A stretch of 51,965 nt of DNA from Bacteroidota bacterium (GTDB lineage Bacteria > Bacteroidota > Bacteroidia > Chitinophagales > Chitinophagaceae). Of this stretch, positions 26,345 to 34,900 are shown piece after piece. The notes beneath the pieces are model-generated. The model had not been told where the DNA came from. It did no database searches and was given only the letters and a program-made list of their open reading frames with translations. A program made the translations under genes and the position numbers. Each line of letters opens with the position of its first letter. The stretch's first letter is position 1. The DNA lies in NCBI GenBank assembly GCA_024640255.1, contig JAHEFI010000006.1:1-51965 (forward strand). The letters run 5' to 3'.

Positions 26345-28138
26345 ATGAGAATAGCTTTATTGATATCATTTTGCTTTCTTGTATGCAATTCTAATGCTCA
26401 GAATACCATTGGAGCAGTAGGCACTTGGAGAGAGCACTATAATAATAAAGATATATTTCAAGTAATTAAAGGTGATCAATATTATTTAGCTGCGAAAAAT
26501 CAAATTATATCTTATAATAAAGAAAATGGGCAAGTATCTTTTTTAGGCAAGTCTAATGGATTACATGAAATAGGCATTCAAACAATTGCATGGGATCAAC
26601 AATACCAACAGTTAATTATAGCATACACCAATAGTGCCATTGATATAGTTCAAGGAGATCAGGTATACTTAATCAATGATATCAAAACCACTTCACTATT
26701 CAATAATAAGAAAATTAAAAATATAAGAGTCAATGCTGGACTTGCATTTGTGGATACTGAATTTGGATTAGTGATCATTGACATAAAAAACCATGAGATA
26801 AAAGAAACTTGGCAGACAAAAGATTTAGCACAAGCAGAAACTTTGTATAAATTATCCAGCATCCCTTATATCAAAAGTATTGACCTACTGAGTGATACTA
26901 TAAAGGGCATCGTCATTGGTGGGCCTAATAAATCCTTGAACGGCATTGCTTCTGCCAACGAAACCCAATTGGTTATTCCCTTTAGTAATAATAACAAAGG
27001 CTTCGCCACATATACAGATCAAGGATGGGAAAATATATATAGCCTTCAAAATAATAATATCCCTTCATTGGAATATAGTAGCGCCAACCCAATGAATAAT
27101 ACTTTTTGGCTAGCTAATGCCAGCAATGTGTATAGTTACGATGGAAGTCAAATCCAACTAGTGCAATCAAATAATATGGGCACCATCAAAAATATTGCTT
27201 TTTCAAAAAATGGTAGAGGGTGGATTTTACATGATCAAAAAGGATTAACCTATATACTAAACAATAATTCAAAAAGTTACGGGTTACCCTCTGGTATTAA
27301 TTTAAATGGCAATAGTAAAATGGTGGCCAACCAGCAGGAACAAATTTGGATCACTAATCCATCCATTCAAGGTATTTATGTATTTCAATCAGATAATCAT
27401 TTCACTACGGCTACATGGATACAAAAAACAACTGGCAGTAATAATGGAAATTTACCCAGTAATAAAGTAACCAGTATAATAGAAGATAATGACGGAGCTA
27501 TTTGGGTTGGAACCGATAATGGCATTGGCATTTTTAATTGTGGAGACATCAGCAAAGAAGCTTGTAATGCCTATTTACCTATTGTTAAAACAAATGGATT
27601 TAATGCTTATTTATTTCAAAAAGAAACTATACAATGTATGGCAGTGGATGCTGCCAATAGAAAATGGATTGGCACCAATAATGGAGCATGGTTAATTAGT
27701 CAAGACGGCTTGTCTATAATTGAGCATTTCACCAAAGAGAATAGTCCTTTACCCACCGATACTATTTATCAGATAGTGATTGAACCAACTAATGGTGAAG
27801 TGTTTTTTCAAACAAGTCAAGAATGGGTAAGTTATCGTGGCACTGCAACAAAAGCAGCAAATCATCAAGCAACAGTATTTATTTACCCAAATCCAGTCCC
27901 CCCCAATTTTAATGGACCCATTAGTTTTAAAAATTTAGTGGAAAATGCACAAGTGAAAATTACCGACCTAACTGGGAAATTAGTTTTTCAAACAAGGGCA
28001 CAAGGCGGACAAGCAATATGGAACGGGAAGACCTATGAAGGCAATTCCGTTGCCACAGGTATCTATTTAGTATTTGTAAGAGACGACGAAGGAAATGAAA
28101 AAGGGGTAGGTAAAATAATGATCACCAAAGGGTATTAA
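26345..28138 (+). CDS. porZ: Type IX secretion component PorZ-like beta-propeller protein with sorting domain
   Basis: PorZ is a surface component of the type IX secretion attachment complex, thought to deliver anionic LPS to the PorU sortase. The 597-residue product has a signal peptide (ending SNAQ) and the PorZ N-terminal propeller opening (GTWREHY ... YYLAAKNQIISYNKENGQ ... SNGLHEIGIQTIAWD). Two-component-regulator-type propeller repeats follow (NKVTSIIEDNDGAIWVGTDNGIGIFN and AVDAANRKWIGTNNGAWLI). A C-terminal T9SS type A sorting domain closes it (IYPNPV ... GIYLVFVRDDEG ... GKIMI). A generic two-propeller secreted protein is the alternative, but the N-terminus favours PorZ. It lies 2 bases after the GH3 fusion. 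Confidence 0.82.
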   Translation: MRIALLISFCFLVCNSNAQNTIGAVGTWREHYNNKDIFQVIKGDQYYLAAKNQIISYNKENGQVSFLGKSNGLHEIGIQTIAWDQQYQQLIIAYTNSAIDIVQGDQVYLINDIKTTSLFNNKKIKNIRVNAGLAFVDTEFGLVIIDIKNHEIKETWQTKDLAQAETLYKLSSIPYIKSIDLLSDTIKGIVIGGPNKSLNGIASANETQLVIPFSNNNKGFATYTDQGWENIYSLQNNNIPSLEYSSANPMNNTFWLANASNVYSYDGSQIQLVQSNNMGTIKNIAFSKNGRGWILHDQKGLTYILNNNSKSYGLPSGINLNGNSKMVANQQEQIWITNPSIQGIYVFQSDNHFTTATWIQKTTGSNNGNLPSNKVTSIIEDNDGAIWVGTDNGIGIFNCGDISKEACNAYLPIVKTNGFNAYLFQKETIQCMAVDAANRKWIGTNNGAWLISQDGLSIIEHFTKENSPLPTDTIYQIVIEPTNGEVFFQTSQEWVSYRGTATKAANHQATVFIYPNPVPPNFNGPISFKNLVENAQVKITDLTGKLVFQTRAQGGQAIWNGKTYEGNSVATGIYLVFVRDDEGNEKGVGKIMITKGY

Positions 28139-28710
28139 TTCTTTGAGGTTTCGAAATTCTTGAAAACCTTGAATTTCAAAGAACCTTGATCTCCTTCCAC
28201 AACCCTATACATAATTTGTCTTATTTTGTTGGTAGGGGTCTTGATAGCTGTATCTGTCTCATAAACAGGGAATTTTCTAAATAATATTCCCTCCACTAAT
28301 TTATATTCATCTCCCCCTCTGTATCCTTTGCTTAATACCATATCATTGGTAATATCGGGGAAATTAATTGGCATAAAACTTTCATTATTTTTTGAACTAA
28401 TACTTAAAATAGAAGGTTTAAGTGTTGGGTCTAAAAAATAAATCAATACATCAGGAAAGCCATCCAAGTTTAAATCATCTATTTCAGCGCCAGTAACCCT
28501 TCCTTTTAATTCAAAAGAAACTTCTCTAGCTTCTTGCTTAAAACCAACTGGTCTAATATTAAGGATATTTCGATCTACCGTTTTATTGAAACAAGATATT
28601 CTGTAGCCTGCTTTGCCTATTTTTAAAGTACTATCATATTTAGTAACTACAGTTTGACTATTAGCTGAATAAGCCATCAAAACAAGTATCAAAAATAAAG
28701 GGTAGCGCAT
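28135..28710 (-). CDS. Exported protein of unknown function with an FG-GAP-like motif
   Basis: A 191-residue protein with a signal peptide (residues 1-18, ending ANSQ) and no lipobox. One segment near residue 75, VTGAEIDDLNLDGFPDVLIYF, has the Asp-rich calcium-loop form of FG-GAP/VCBS repeats. The rest is beta-rich and I do not recognise it. Its stop overlaps the porZ stop tail to tail by 4 bases. A perfect TAnnTTTG box lies upstream. Confidence 0.65.
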   Translation of the reverse strand: MRYPLFLILVLMAYSANSQTVVTKYDSTLKIGKAGYRISCFNKTVDRNILNIRPVGFKQEAREVSFELKGRVTGAEIDDLNLDGFPDVLIYFLDPTLKPSILSISSKNNESFMPINFPDITNDMVLSKGYRGGDEYKLVEGILFRKFPVYETDTAIKTPTNKIRQIMYRVVEGDQGSLKFKVFKNFETSKN

Positions 28711-28727
28711 ATTTTATTTTTATGATT

Positions 28728-28735
28728 CAAAGTTA
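28728..28735 (-). promoter_or_regulatory. Bacteroidota -7 element, minus strand
   Basis: TAACTTTG on the minus strand lies 17 bases before the ATG of the exported FG-GAP-like protein. Confidence 0.5.
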
Positions 28736-28741
28736 ATAGAA

Positions 28742-28749
28742 TAGTTTTG
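28742..28749 (+). promoter_or_regulatory. Bacteroidota -7 element before the aldose epimerase gene
   Basis: TAGTTTTG on the plus strand lies 22 bases before the ATG at 28772. It is only six bases from the divergent minus-strand box at 28728-28735, so the two promoters face away from each other over a short shared region. Confidence 0.5.
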
Positions 28750-28771
28750 ATTTACCATTAATACAAAATAA

Positions 28772-29701
28772 ATGTCTTTCGAAATTCATATCACCCCTAT
28801 TGCTGATTTCCAAGAAATACGGCTTAGTGATATAAGCACTGGAAACTGTATCACAATCACTACTAAAGGAGGTATTTTAAATGAATGGATAGTGGAGGGT
28901 AAAACTTCTATTGTTAATGGAAATGATTTCACTAATGGCTGGGGAAATTTTGAAATGAATGGATTTAAGAGTGGTAAAATGAGTCCATTCTCATGCAGAT
29001 TAGCCAATGGGGAGTACCAACATTTAGACAAAACTTATACAATTGAAAAATTTTACTTGGGAGATCATGCATTACATGGTATTCAATATGATGCAGTATA
29101 TACTATCGAATCTACCCATCAAGATAACGAGCAAGCTTCATTAGTATTATTAAACCATTATAAAGCAACAGACAAGGGATTCCCTTTCCCTTACAGCATT
29201 CATTTGGAATGGACTTTAAAAGCTAATAATACAGTCATTGTAAAAACAGCCATCACCAATCATCATGATCAACCCATACCAATGATGGATGGTTGGCATC
29301 CTTATTTTCAATTTGATTCATTAGTAAATGATTTAACAATTCAATTTAAGAACAAAGGAAAAATTATTTATGATAACCAACTATTACCAACAGGTGAAAT
29401 AGTAATAGATAATCAATTTGATCAAGGAGAAGTTTTGGGTAAACAGCATTTAGATAATTGTTGGTTGATAGATGAAACAGCGCCCAGTTGTACTATTAAA
29501 AAAGAGCACCATCAATTAATAGTGACGCCATTATCTAATTACCCTTATTTACAATTATATACCCCAGATGATAGAAAGAGTATCGCTATAGAAAATCTAA
29601 GTGCAGTGCCCAATTGTTTTAATAATAAAATGGGGCTCCACTATGTGAAGCCCCAGGAAACTTGGGTACTAAAAACTAGTTACCAATATATTATAAGTTA
29701 A
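28772..29701 (+). CDS. Aldose 1-epimerase family protein
   Basis: A mutarotase-fold protein of 309 residues that would interconvert alpha and beta anomers of a hexose or hexose phosphate. Fold landmarks are GGILNEWIV near the N-terminus, DHALHGIQYDAVYTIES (first active-site His region), DGWHPYFQF (second conserved His), and a late acidic residue in the ENLSAVPNCF region. It has no signal peptide and is therefore cytoplasmic. It resembles the Bacteroidota galM-like group rather than the classic E. coli GalM. Its 3' end overlaps the convergent ridA by 11 bases. Confidence 0.85.
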   Translation: MSFEIHITPIADFQEIRLSDISTGNCITITTKGGILNEWIVEGKTSIVNGNDFTNGWGNFEMNGFKSGKMSPFSCRLANGEYQHLDKTYTIEKFYLGDHALHGIQYDAVYTIESTHQDNEQASLVLLNHYKATDKGFPFPYSIHLEWTLKANNTVIVKTAITNHHDQPIPMMDGWHPYFQFDSLVNDLTIQFKNKGKIIYDNQLLPTGEIVIDNQFDQGEVLGKQHLDNCWLIDETAPSCTIKKEHHQLIVTPLSNYPYLQLYTPDDRKSIAIENLSAVPNCFNNKMGLHYVKPQETWVLKTSYQYIIS

Positions 29702-30077
29702 CTACTGCAGTTATACTAATTTCAATATTTACATTACGAGGCAGTGTTTTAACAGCAACAGTTTCACGAGCTGGAAAATCTTTGGTAAAATAAGAACCAT
29801 ACACTTCATTTACTTGTGCAAACAAAGCCATATCACTTAAAAAGATGGTTGTTTTAACTACATGCGCAAAAGTTAATTCAGCAGCTTCCAAAATAGATTT
29901 AATATTTTCCATTACCTGCTTTGTTTCAGAAGCAATATCAGATAATACCAATTCTCCCGTTTTAGGGTCAAAAGCCACTTGGCCACTGGCAAACAAAAAG
30001 CCATTAGCAATAACTGCTTGACTATATGGGCCTATTGGAGCAGGCACTTTTTTCGATTCGATGATCTGTTTTGACAT
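29691..30077 (-). CDS. ridA: RidA family reactive-intermediate deaminase
   Basis: RidA hydrolyses reactive enamine/imine intermediates released by PLP enzymes such as threonine dehydratase, protecting other PLP enzymes. The 128-residue product is a full-length YjgF/RidA trimer subunit. It opens with PIGPYSQAV, has a central SGQVAFDPKTGELV, and ends with PARETVAVKTLPRNVNIEI, which supplies the conserved substrate-binding Arg. No deviations were seen. It is divergent from tsaB. Confidence 0.93.
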   Translation of the reverse strand: MSKQIIESKKVPAPIGPYSQAVIANGFLFASGQVAFDPKTGELVLSDIASETKQVMENIKSILEAAELTFAHVVKTTIFLSDMALFAQVNEVYGSYFTKDFPARETVAVKTLPRNVNIEISITAVVNL

Positions 30078-30128
30078 AATAATTGATTAAGAATTGCAAT
30101 TTCTTATTTTTCTATCACTTGACCAACC

Positions 30129-30136
30129 TATTTTTG
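30129..30136 (+). promoter_or_regulatory. Bacteroidota -7 element before tsaB
   Basis: TATTTTTG (perfect TAnnTTTG) lies 17 bases before the GTG at 30154 and downstream of the alternative TTG at 30094. It therefore supports GTG as the true tsaB start. Confidence 0.5.
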
Positions 30137-30153
30137 CAAAACAAATCAAGAAA

Positions 30154-30843
30154 GTGCCGAAACTACTATATATAGATACTACTGGTGAGATTGCTTTGAT
30201 TGGATTAAGTATTCAAGGTCAAATTATTGCACAAGTAAAAAACGAACAAACCCAAAACCATGCAGGATTTGTTCAAACAAGTATTCAAAATATTTGTACA
30301 ACACATTCTTTTGATTTAGCTGAATTAGATGCCATTGTTGTAACGCTTGGACCAGGAAGTTATACTGGCATGAGAGTTGGATTAGCTAGTGCAAAAGGTA
30401 TTGCCTATGCATTAGACAAGCCACTCATTGGACTATCAAGTTTAGCATTATTAGCAAGGGCGGGGAAAAAGCAAATCAACAATACTACAGGTTCTTATAG
30501 AATATTTAGCATGATAGATGCCAGAAGAATGGAAGTATTTGGAGCATTGTACAATCAAGAGGAACTTGCTCTTACAGAAGAAAAAGCAATCATTTTAGAT
30601 ATTGCTTATTTAAACAGTGTTTTACAAGATGGCCCTATTTATTGCTTGGGTTCAGGCGCCTCCAAAACATTGGAATTAGTGCAAAATGAAAATTGGAAAA
30701 TGCTAGATATTCAATATTCAGTGGAAGAAATGCATGAATTAGCACTAATAAAATGGGATAAGCAAGACTTCGAAGATCTAGCCTATGTTGGACCAACTTA
30801 TATCAAAGAAGTCTACACAATCCCTTCAAAACAAGCTAAATAG
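30154..30843 (+). CDS. tsaB: tRNA threonylcarbamoyladenosine biosynthesis protein TsaB
   Basis: TsaB is the ASKHA-fold partner of TsaD in the complex that makes t6A at position 37 of ANN-reading tRNAs. From the GTG the product opens PKLLYIDTTGEIALIGL, the expected first strand of the fold. It continues with LDAIVVTLGPGSYTGMRVGLASAKGIAYAL, the family signature. About 230 residues is normal. The longer reading from TTG at 30094 adds 20 residues not seen in the family and would start upstream of the promoter box. tsaD and tsaE are not in this window. Confidence 0.92.
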   Translation: MPKLLYIDTTGEIALIGLSIQGQIIAQVKNEQTQNHAGFVQTSIQNICTTHSFDLAELDAIVVTLGPGSYTGMRVGLASAKGIAYALDKPLIGLSSLALLARAGKKQINNTTGSYRIFSMIDARRMEVFGALYNQEELALTEEKAIILDIAYLNSVLQDGPIYCLGSGASKTLELVQNENWKMLDIQYSVEEMHELALIKWDKQDFEDLAYVGPTYIKEVYTIPSKQAK

Positions 30844-30914
30844 GCTTGATTTTCAATCTACTAAATAAAATATCGATATATAATAATAAATTATTATGTT
30901 TATTAATAATCACT

Positions 30915-30922
30915 TAACTTTG
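30915..30922 (+). promoter_or_regulatory. Bacteroidota -7 element before the ArsR-type gene
   Basis: TAACTTTG, a perfect box 39 bases before the ATG at 30962, lies in the otherwise empty AT-rich gap after tsaB. Confidence 0.55.
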
Positions 30923-30961
30923 TAGGGCAATTTTGTTATAAACCCCCAATCAAGAATTGTC

Positions 30962-31297
30962 ATGAACCAATCTTTACCCCAATTACAACTTGCCAATGGC
31001 AAGGAACCGCTAAAAGTAGATTTATTGCATAGTAAGAAAGCTGCAATGATCCTTAGAGCTTTGAACCACAAACTTCGTCAACAAATTTTAAAGCTTATTG
31101 ACGAGCATCAAAAAATGACAGTAACAGAGATCTATGTTAAATTAAGACTAGAACAATCTGTTGCCTCTCAACATTTAGCCATCTTAAGAAGAGCAGGCAT
31201 TGTTGGTACTATCCGTGAAGGAAAATTTATTTTTTACTTAGTAGACTATGCTCGTTTAGAACAAGTGAATCAATTTGTAGAACAATTAGTTGGTTAA
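30962..31297 (+). CDS. ArsR/SmtB-family winged-helix regulator
   Basis: A 111-residue DNA-binding protein. The winged helix spans about residues 25-100: helices RALNHKLRQQILKLI and MTVTEIYVKL, the recognition helix QSVASQHLAILRRAG, and the wing VGTIREGKFIFYLV. There is no Cys anywhere, so it lacks the ELCVCD metal-thiolate site and also the Cys pair of persulfide-sensing BigR/SqrR types. Its signal must be something else. The rhodanese-fold gene starts about 9 bases downstream, an arrangement that usually suggests sulfur biology, but see the missing Cys in that protein. Confidence 0.88.
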   Translation: MNQSLPQLQLANGKEPLKVDLLHSKKAAMILRALNHKLRQQILKLIDEHQKMTVTEIYVKLRLEQSVASQHLAILRRAGIVGTIREGKFIFYLVDYARLEQVNQFVEQLVG

Positions 31298-31306
31298 TTT
31301 TTTTTG

Positions 31307-31969
31307 ATGTTATTATCTATTGAACAATTTCAGAAAATCATTTCAGAAGATCAGGTAATTATTTTAGATACCAGACCATTTGAAGATCTTGTAACAGGCT
31401 ATATACCCAATGCCATTCATGCACCCAAGCATCAATTAGGCAAATTAATTGCAATGAGCTTTCTACAACTAGACAGTCCAATTGTAATCATTGCACCCAA
31501 TGGCGCAGAAAATGAAGCAGATATTTTATTTAGAAAATTAGGCTTTACAAATTATAAAGGCGTTTTAGAAAATGGATATCCAGCATGGATAAAAGCAGGA
31601 AACAAATTTGACATTATTATAGATGTTGACGTGGATGAGCTAGCAATGGACATTCCATTTGATGAGTTCTTGATGGTACTAGATATTAGAGAAGAAGACA
31701 GGTACCATCAAGGGCATATCAAAAATGCAATAAGTATTCCATTGGTTGAATTAGCAGATCCAGGAAGTATGTCTGAATTAGACGAACATTTTAATATCTA
31801 TATTATAAGCGACAATGGGGAAGATGCAAGTATTGCATCCACATTACTTAAAAAAGAAGGTATACATAATAACAGAGTGGTGAATGGAGGTTGGGAAGCA
31901 TTACAAGAATTGAAAGATGCTTTTACTTTCGAAATTTCAAAAGCTCCACCCAAGGTAGAAGATAATTAA
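31307..31969 (+). CDS. Tandem rhodanese-like protein lacking the catalytic Cys
   Basis: About 220 residues forming two rhodanese folds (roughly 4-100 and 112-212). The first has ILDTRPFEDLVTGYIPNAIHAP and the second VLDIREEDRYHQGHIKNAISIP, both the standard strand-plus-GHIxxA form. At the active-site loop the first reads IIAPNGAE and the second IISDNGED: Ala and Ser replace the sulfur-accepting Cys. Neither half should be a sulfurtransferase. I prefer ATG 31307 over the TTG three bases earlier. It is probably co-transcribed with the ArsR-type gene, and its end overlaps the convergent acyltransferase gene by 4 bases. Confidence 0.85.
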   Translation: MLLSIEQFQKIISEDQVIILDTRPFEDLVTGYIPNAIHAPKHQLGKLIAMSFLQLDSPIVIIAPNGAENEADILFRKLGFTNYKGVLENGYPAWIKAGNKFDIIIDVDVDELAMDIPFDEFLMVLDIREEDRYHQGHIKNAISIPLVELADPGSMSELDEHFNIYIISDNGEDASIASTLLKKEGIHNNRVVNGGWEALQELKDAFTFEISKAPPKVEDN

Positions 31970-32853
31970 GAAACCAATAGTGCAGCATGTTTCGCTGCAT
32001 CATATTCATATTTAAATCTGCGATGGCTCCATAAATAATTAGCAGGTTCTAGTTTAATTTTTTCTTCTAACATTCTAACGTACATAGCAGTCAGTTCTCC
32101 CTCTTTATATTCTTTAGGAGTAGTTGTCATTAAAGTATATTCCATATGATAGTATCCGCGTTTGGTACTATAAAAATGAACAAAGACTTGAGCTGTATTA
32201 TTAAGAATAGCGCCTTTTTCAGGACCTTTCACAAATGGGGTATTCTTACCAAAAAATGGCACCCAAAATGCTTTCAAAGGATTACTAGGATTTTGATCTG
32301 CAGCCAATGCCATGACATAAGGACCTTTATTAGCATATTGATGAAACTGACTTTTAAATTGAGTAGCAGGAATCATAATACTACCATACCTAGATCGCAT
32401 TTGGAGAATTAGCTTATCAAAAAAAGCATTACTTAATGGCATATATACCGCTAAAAAAGGATACTTCCCATATTTAGCAACTCCCCAATTGGCATATTCC
32501 CAATTAAAAAAATGACCGGCCATCAATTGAACATTCTGACCAGTTTCAAATAGATCATTTAATACCTCAACATTACTAGTAAATCTTTTTTCATAAGATG
32601 CTGTAGAGATAGAAATAAACTTAATTGTTTCTAAAAAAGAATCTGTGAATTTTTTATAAAATGCAGAAGCAATTTTTTTTCTTTCTGCTTCAGTTTTTTC
32701 TGGAAAAGCAATTGCTAAATTTTTAGCCACCACATCTACCCTATACTTGATTACGCGTTGTAAAATGAATGCGAAAAAATCACTAATCATATAAAACACG
32801 CGCCAAGGCAACAAAGAAATCAAATAAAAAAGAGGGTAAAAAATATAATACAT
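31966..32853 (-). CDS. Lysophospholipid/lipid A acyltransferase (LpxL/HtrB type)
   Basis: Membrane-associated acyltransferase of 295 residues that adds a secondary acyl chain, in the LpxL family to the lipid A precursor. An N-terminal hydrophobic segment (about 1-28) anchors it. The catalytic HxxxxE motif is HFFNWE near residue 118. Further family elements are the MRSRYGSIMIPA region and ALAADQNPSNPLKAFWVPFFG. It is complete. It follows ispG by 12 bases, so it is probably the third gene of a unit with the class D-like lipoprotein and ispG. The acceptor could also be another envelope lipid. Confidence 0.9.
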   Translation of the reverse strand: MYYIFYPLFYLISLLPWRVFYMISDFFAFILQRVIKYRVDVVAKNLAIAFPEKTEAERKKIASAFYKKFTDSFLETIKFISISTASYEKRFTSNVEVLNDLFETGQNVQLMAGHFFNWEYANWGVAKYGKYPFLAVYMPLSNAFFDKLILQMRSRYGSIMIPATQFKSQFHQYANKGPYVMALAADQNPSNPLKAFWVPFFGKNTPFVKGPEKGAILNNTAQVFVHFYSTKRGYYHMEYTLMTTTPKEYKEGELTAMYVRMLEEKIKLEPANYLWSHRRFKYEYDAAKHAALLVS

Positions 32854-32865
32854 TATTTGTAAAAA

Positions 32866-34875
32866 TTATGACTGAGGATCTACCCAAGCATTATGTTCTT
32901 TTAATAATTGAATAAGCTCATCTACAGCGATCGCACTATCAATATTGCGCTTCATTACTTCTTTGCCCTTGTATAAAGTTATTTTTCCAACACCACTTCC
33001 CACATAACCAAAATCAGCGTCAGCCATTTCTCCTGGGCCATTTACAATACAACCCATGATAGCAATTTTTAGTCCTTTTAAATGATGAGTGACTTTTCTA
33101 ATTTTAGCAGTAGTTTCTTGTAATTCAAATAAGGTTCTACCACAACTTGGACAAGAAATATACTCAGTTTTAGAAATTCTAGTTCTTGTGGCTTGTAAAA
33201 TGCCAAATGCAGTGGCATTTAAGAATTGTTCCACTGATTTATTTTGTACATAGTTTCTTCCAGAAACATTACTGAAATTTTGTGAAGCTTTTTGATACGC
33301 ATCTTCTGACAAACCCAAGCAAATACCATCTCCCATACCATCTAATAATAAAGCGCCAGTTTCTGTAGCATAATGAATTAAATGCTCGTCAATAGTTGAC
33401 CAATTACTATCTGTCACTAAAATCACTGGAGTAGTAATCCCTAAGTCCATTAATTTAACCAATAAGCGTCTAACACCAGACATGGCAAATTGCAAAGTAC
33501 TACTTATGCAAAATACTACGCTTGGATCTTTAGCTAATGCATGTAATTGCTCGTCTGATATAGAAGTATTAGTTGAATAAGCATCTAATGCAACAAAATT
33601 CATCACAGCACTTTTATTAGTTGCTGCTACATAATCAGCAGCATCAAATATAGGCAAGCTCTTTTGTTCACCATCAGTAGGTTTCCAACGAGCAGCGTTT
33701 TGTATAATTCTTAATGTACCCGGTAAATCAAAATCTATGGATTGATTGCCCACAAACACATAGTCCGCAGCAGCATCCGCAATACTCCATTTATCTGTAT
33801 CAGCATTATAGGTATAACCAATACTTGTTAAAGCAGCTCTATCAATCAATTTTAATTTACTCAAATCGGCCACTACTACAGGCACTTGTTGATGACCTAT
33901 ATTTTCAACTGCATGTGTGTTTCTTCTTTTGTATTCAAAAGGACTATAAGGTAATTTTTCAATGGTAGGAATACTCATGCTATTCACTATTTGAGTATTG
34001 TACCTCTTAACTATATCACGACAAACTGGAATTTCCAATTCAGGATCTTCTGTTAAACTCACTCTTATAGTATCTCCAATACCATCTTCTAATAAGGTAC
34101 CAATACCAATGGCACTTTTAATTCTTCCATCTTCTCCATCACCTGCTTCAGTTACACCCAAATGCAATGGATAAGATTCTCCAAATTCATTTTGCATTTG
34201 CTGAATCAATAATCTATAAGCCTGTACCATTACTTGAGGATTACTAGATTTCATACTTAATATAATCTGATGGTAATCCAAACTTCTAGCAATTCTTAAA
34301 AATTCCATGGCGCTTTCCACCATACCAATAGCAGTATCGCCATACCTACTCATGATTCTATCACTTAAAGATCCATGATTGGTTCCAATTCTCATGGCTG
34401 TACCATGTTCTTTACAAATCAACACCAAAGGGCTAAACTTCTCTCTTATACGCTCAATCTCTTCAACATATTCCGCATCCGTATAATCAATTTGTTCAAA
34501 TTTTTTCTTGTCAACATAATTTCCCGGATTCACTCTTACTTTCTCTACAATTTTAGCAGCTATTTCTGCAGCATTAGGCGTAAAGTGAATATCAGCTACC
34601 AAGGGAGTGTCATATCCTTTTTCCTTCAATGCTTGTTTTATCAATGCTAAATTCTCTGCTTCCTTTTTACTTGGTGCAGTTATACGAACTAACTCAGCTC
34701 CCGCCTCTATACATTTGATTACTTGAGCTACTGTTGCTTCTGTATCCATAGTATCGGTAGTAGTCATGGTTTGCACCCTAATTGGATGACCACCGCCAAT
34801 AACTAAATTACCCACTTTTACTTCGCGTGTAATAAATTTCTTGTAATTGGTTAACGAGTTACAATAATATTGCAT
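32866..34875 (-). CDS. ispG: 4-hydroxy-3-methylbut-2-enyl diphosphate synthase, long form
   Basis: IspG (GcpE) is the penultimate enzyme of the MEP isoprenoid pathway, reducing MEcPP to HMBPP with a [4Fe-4S] cluster. The 669-residue protein is the long form found in Bacteroidota, Chlamydiae and plants. It has a TIM barrel at about 15-300 (VGGGHPIRVQTMTTTDT-like start, VADIHFTPNAA), an inserted domain at about 300-560, and the cluster domain with C575-P-S-C578, C609 and E616 in GCIVNGPGE. All ligands are intact. It lies 25 bases after the lipoprotein gene and 12 before the acyltransferase gene. Confidence 0.96.
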   Translation of the reverse strand: MQYYCNSLTNYKKFITREVKVGNLVIGGGHPIRVQTMTTTDTMDTEATVAQVIKCIEAGAELVRITAPSKKEAENLALIKQALKEKGYDTPLVADIHFTPNAAEIAAKIVEKVRVNPGNYVDKKKFEQIDYTDAEYVEEIERIREKFSPLVLICKEHGTAMRIGTNHGSLSDRIMSRYGDTAIGMVESAMEFLRIARSLDYHQIILSMKSSNPQVMVQAYRLLIQQMQNEFGESYPLHLGVTEAGDGEDGRIKSAIGIGTLLEDGIGDTIRVSLTEDPELEIPVCRDIVKRYNTQIVNSMSIPTIEKLPYSPFEYKRRNTHAVENIGHQQVPVVVADLSKLKLIDRAALTSIGYTYNADTDKWSIADAAADYVFVGNQSIDFDLPGTLRIIQNAARWKPTDGEQKSLPIFDAADYVAATNKSAVMNFVALDAYSTNTSISDEQLHALAKDPSVVFCISSTLQFAMSGVRRLLVKLMDLGITTPVILVTDSNWSTIDEHLIHYATETGALLLDGMGDGICLGLSEDAYQKASQNFSNVSGRNYVQNKSVEQFLNATAFGILQATRTRISKTEYISCPSCGRTLFELQETTAKIRKVTHHLKGLKIAIMGCIVNGPGEMADADFGYVGSGVGKITLYKGKEVMKRNIDSAIAVDELIQLLKEHNAWVDPQS

Positions 34876-34900
34876 GAGTTACTTTAATAAAGGTTGATAA

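Noticed and set aside
30094..30153. 20-codon N-terminal extension of tsaB from a TTG codon
   Set aside because: The extension precedes the canonical first strand of the fold and lies upstream of the TAnnTTTG promoter box, so GTG at 30154 is the better start.
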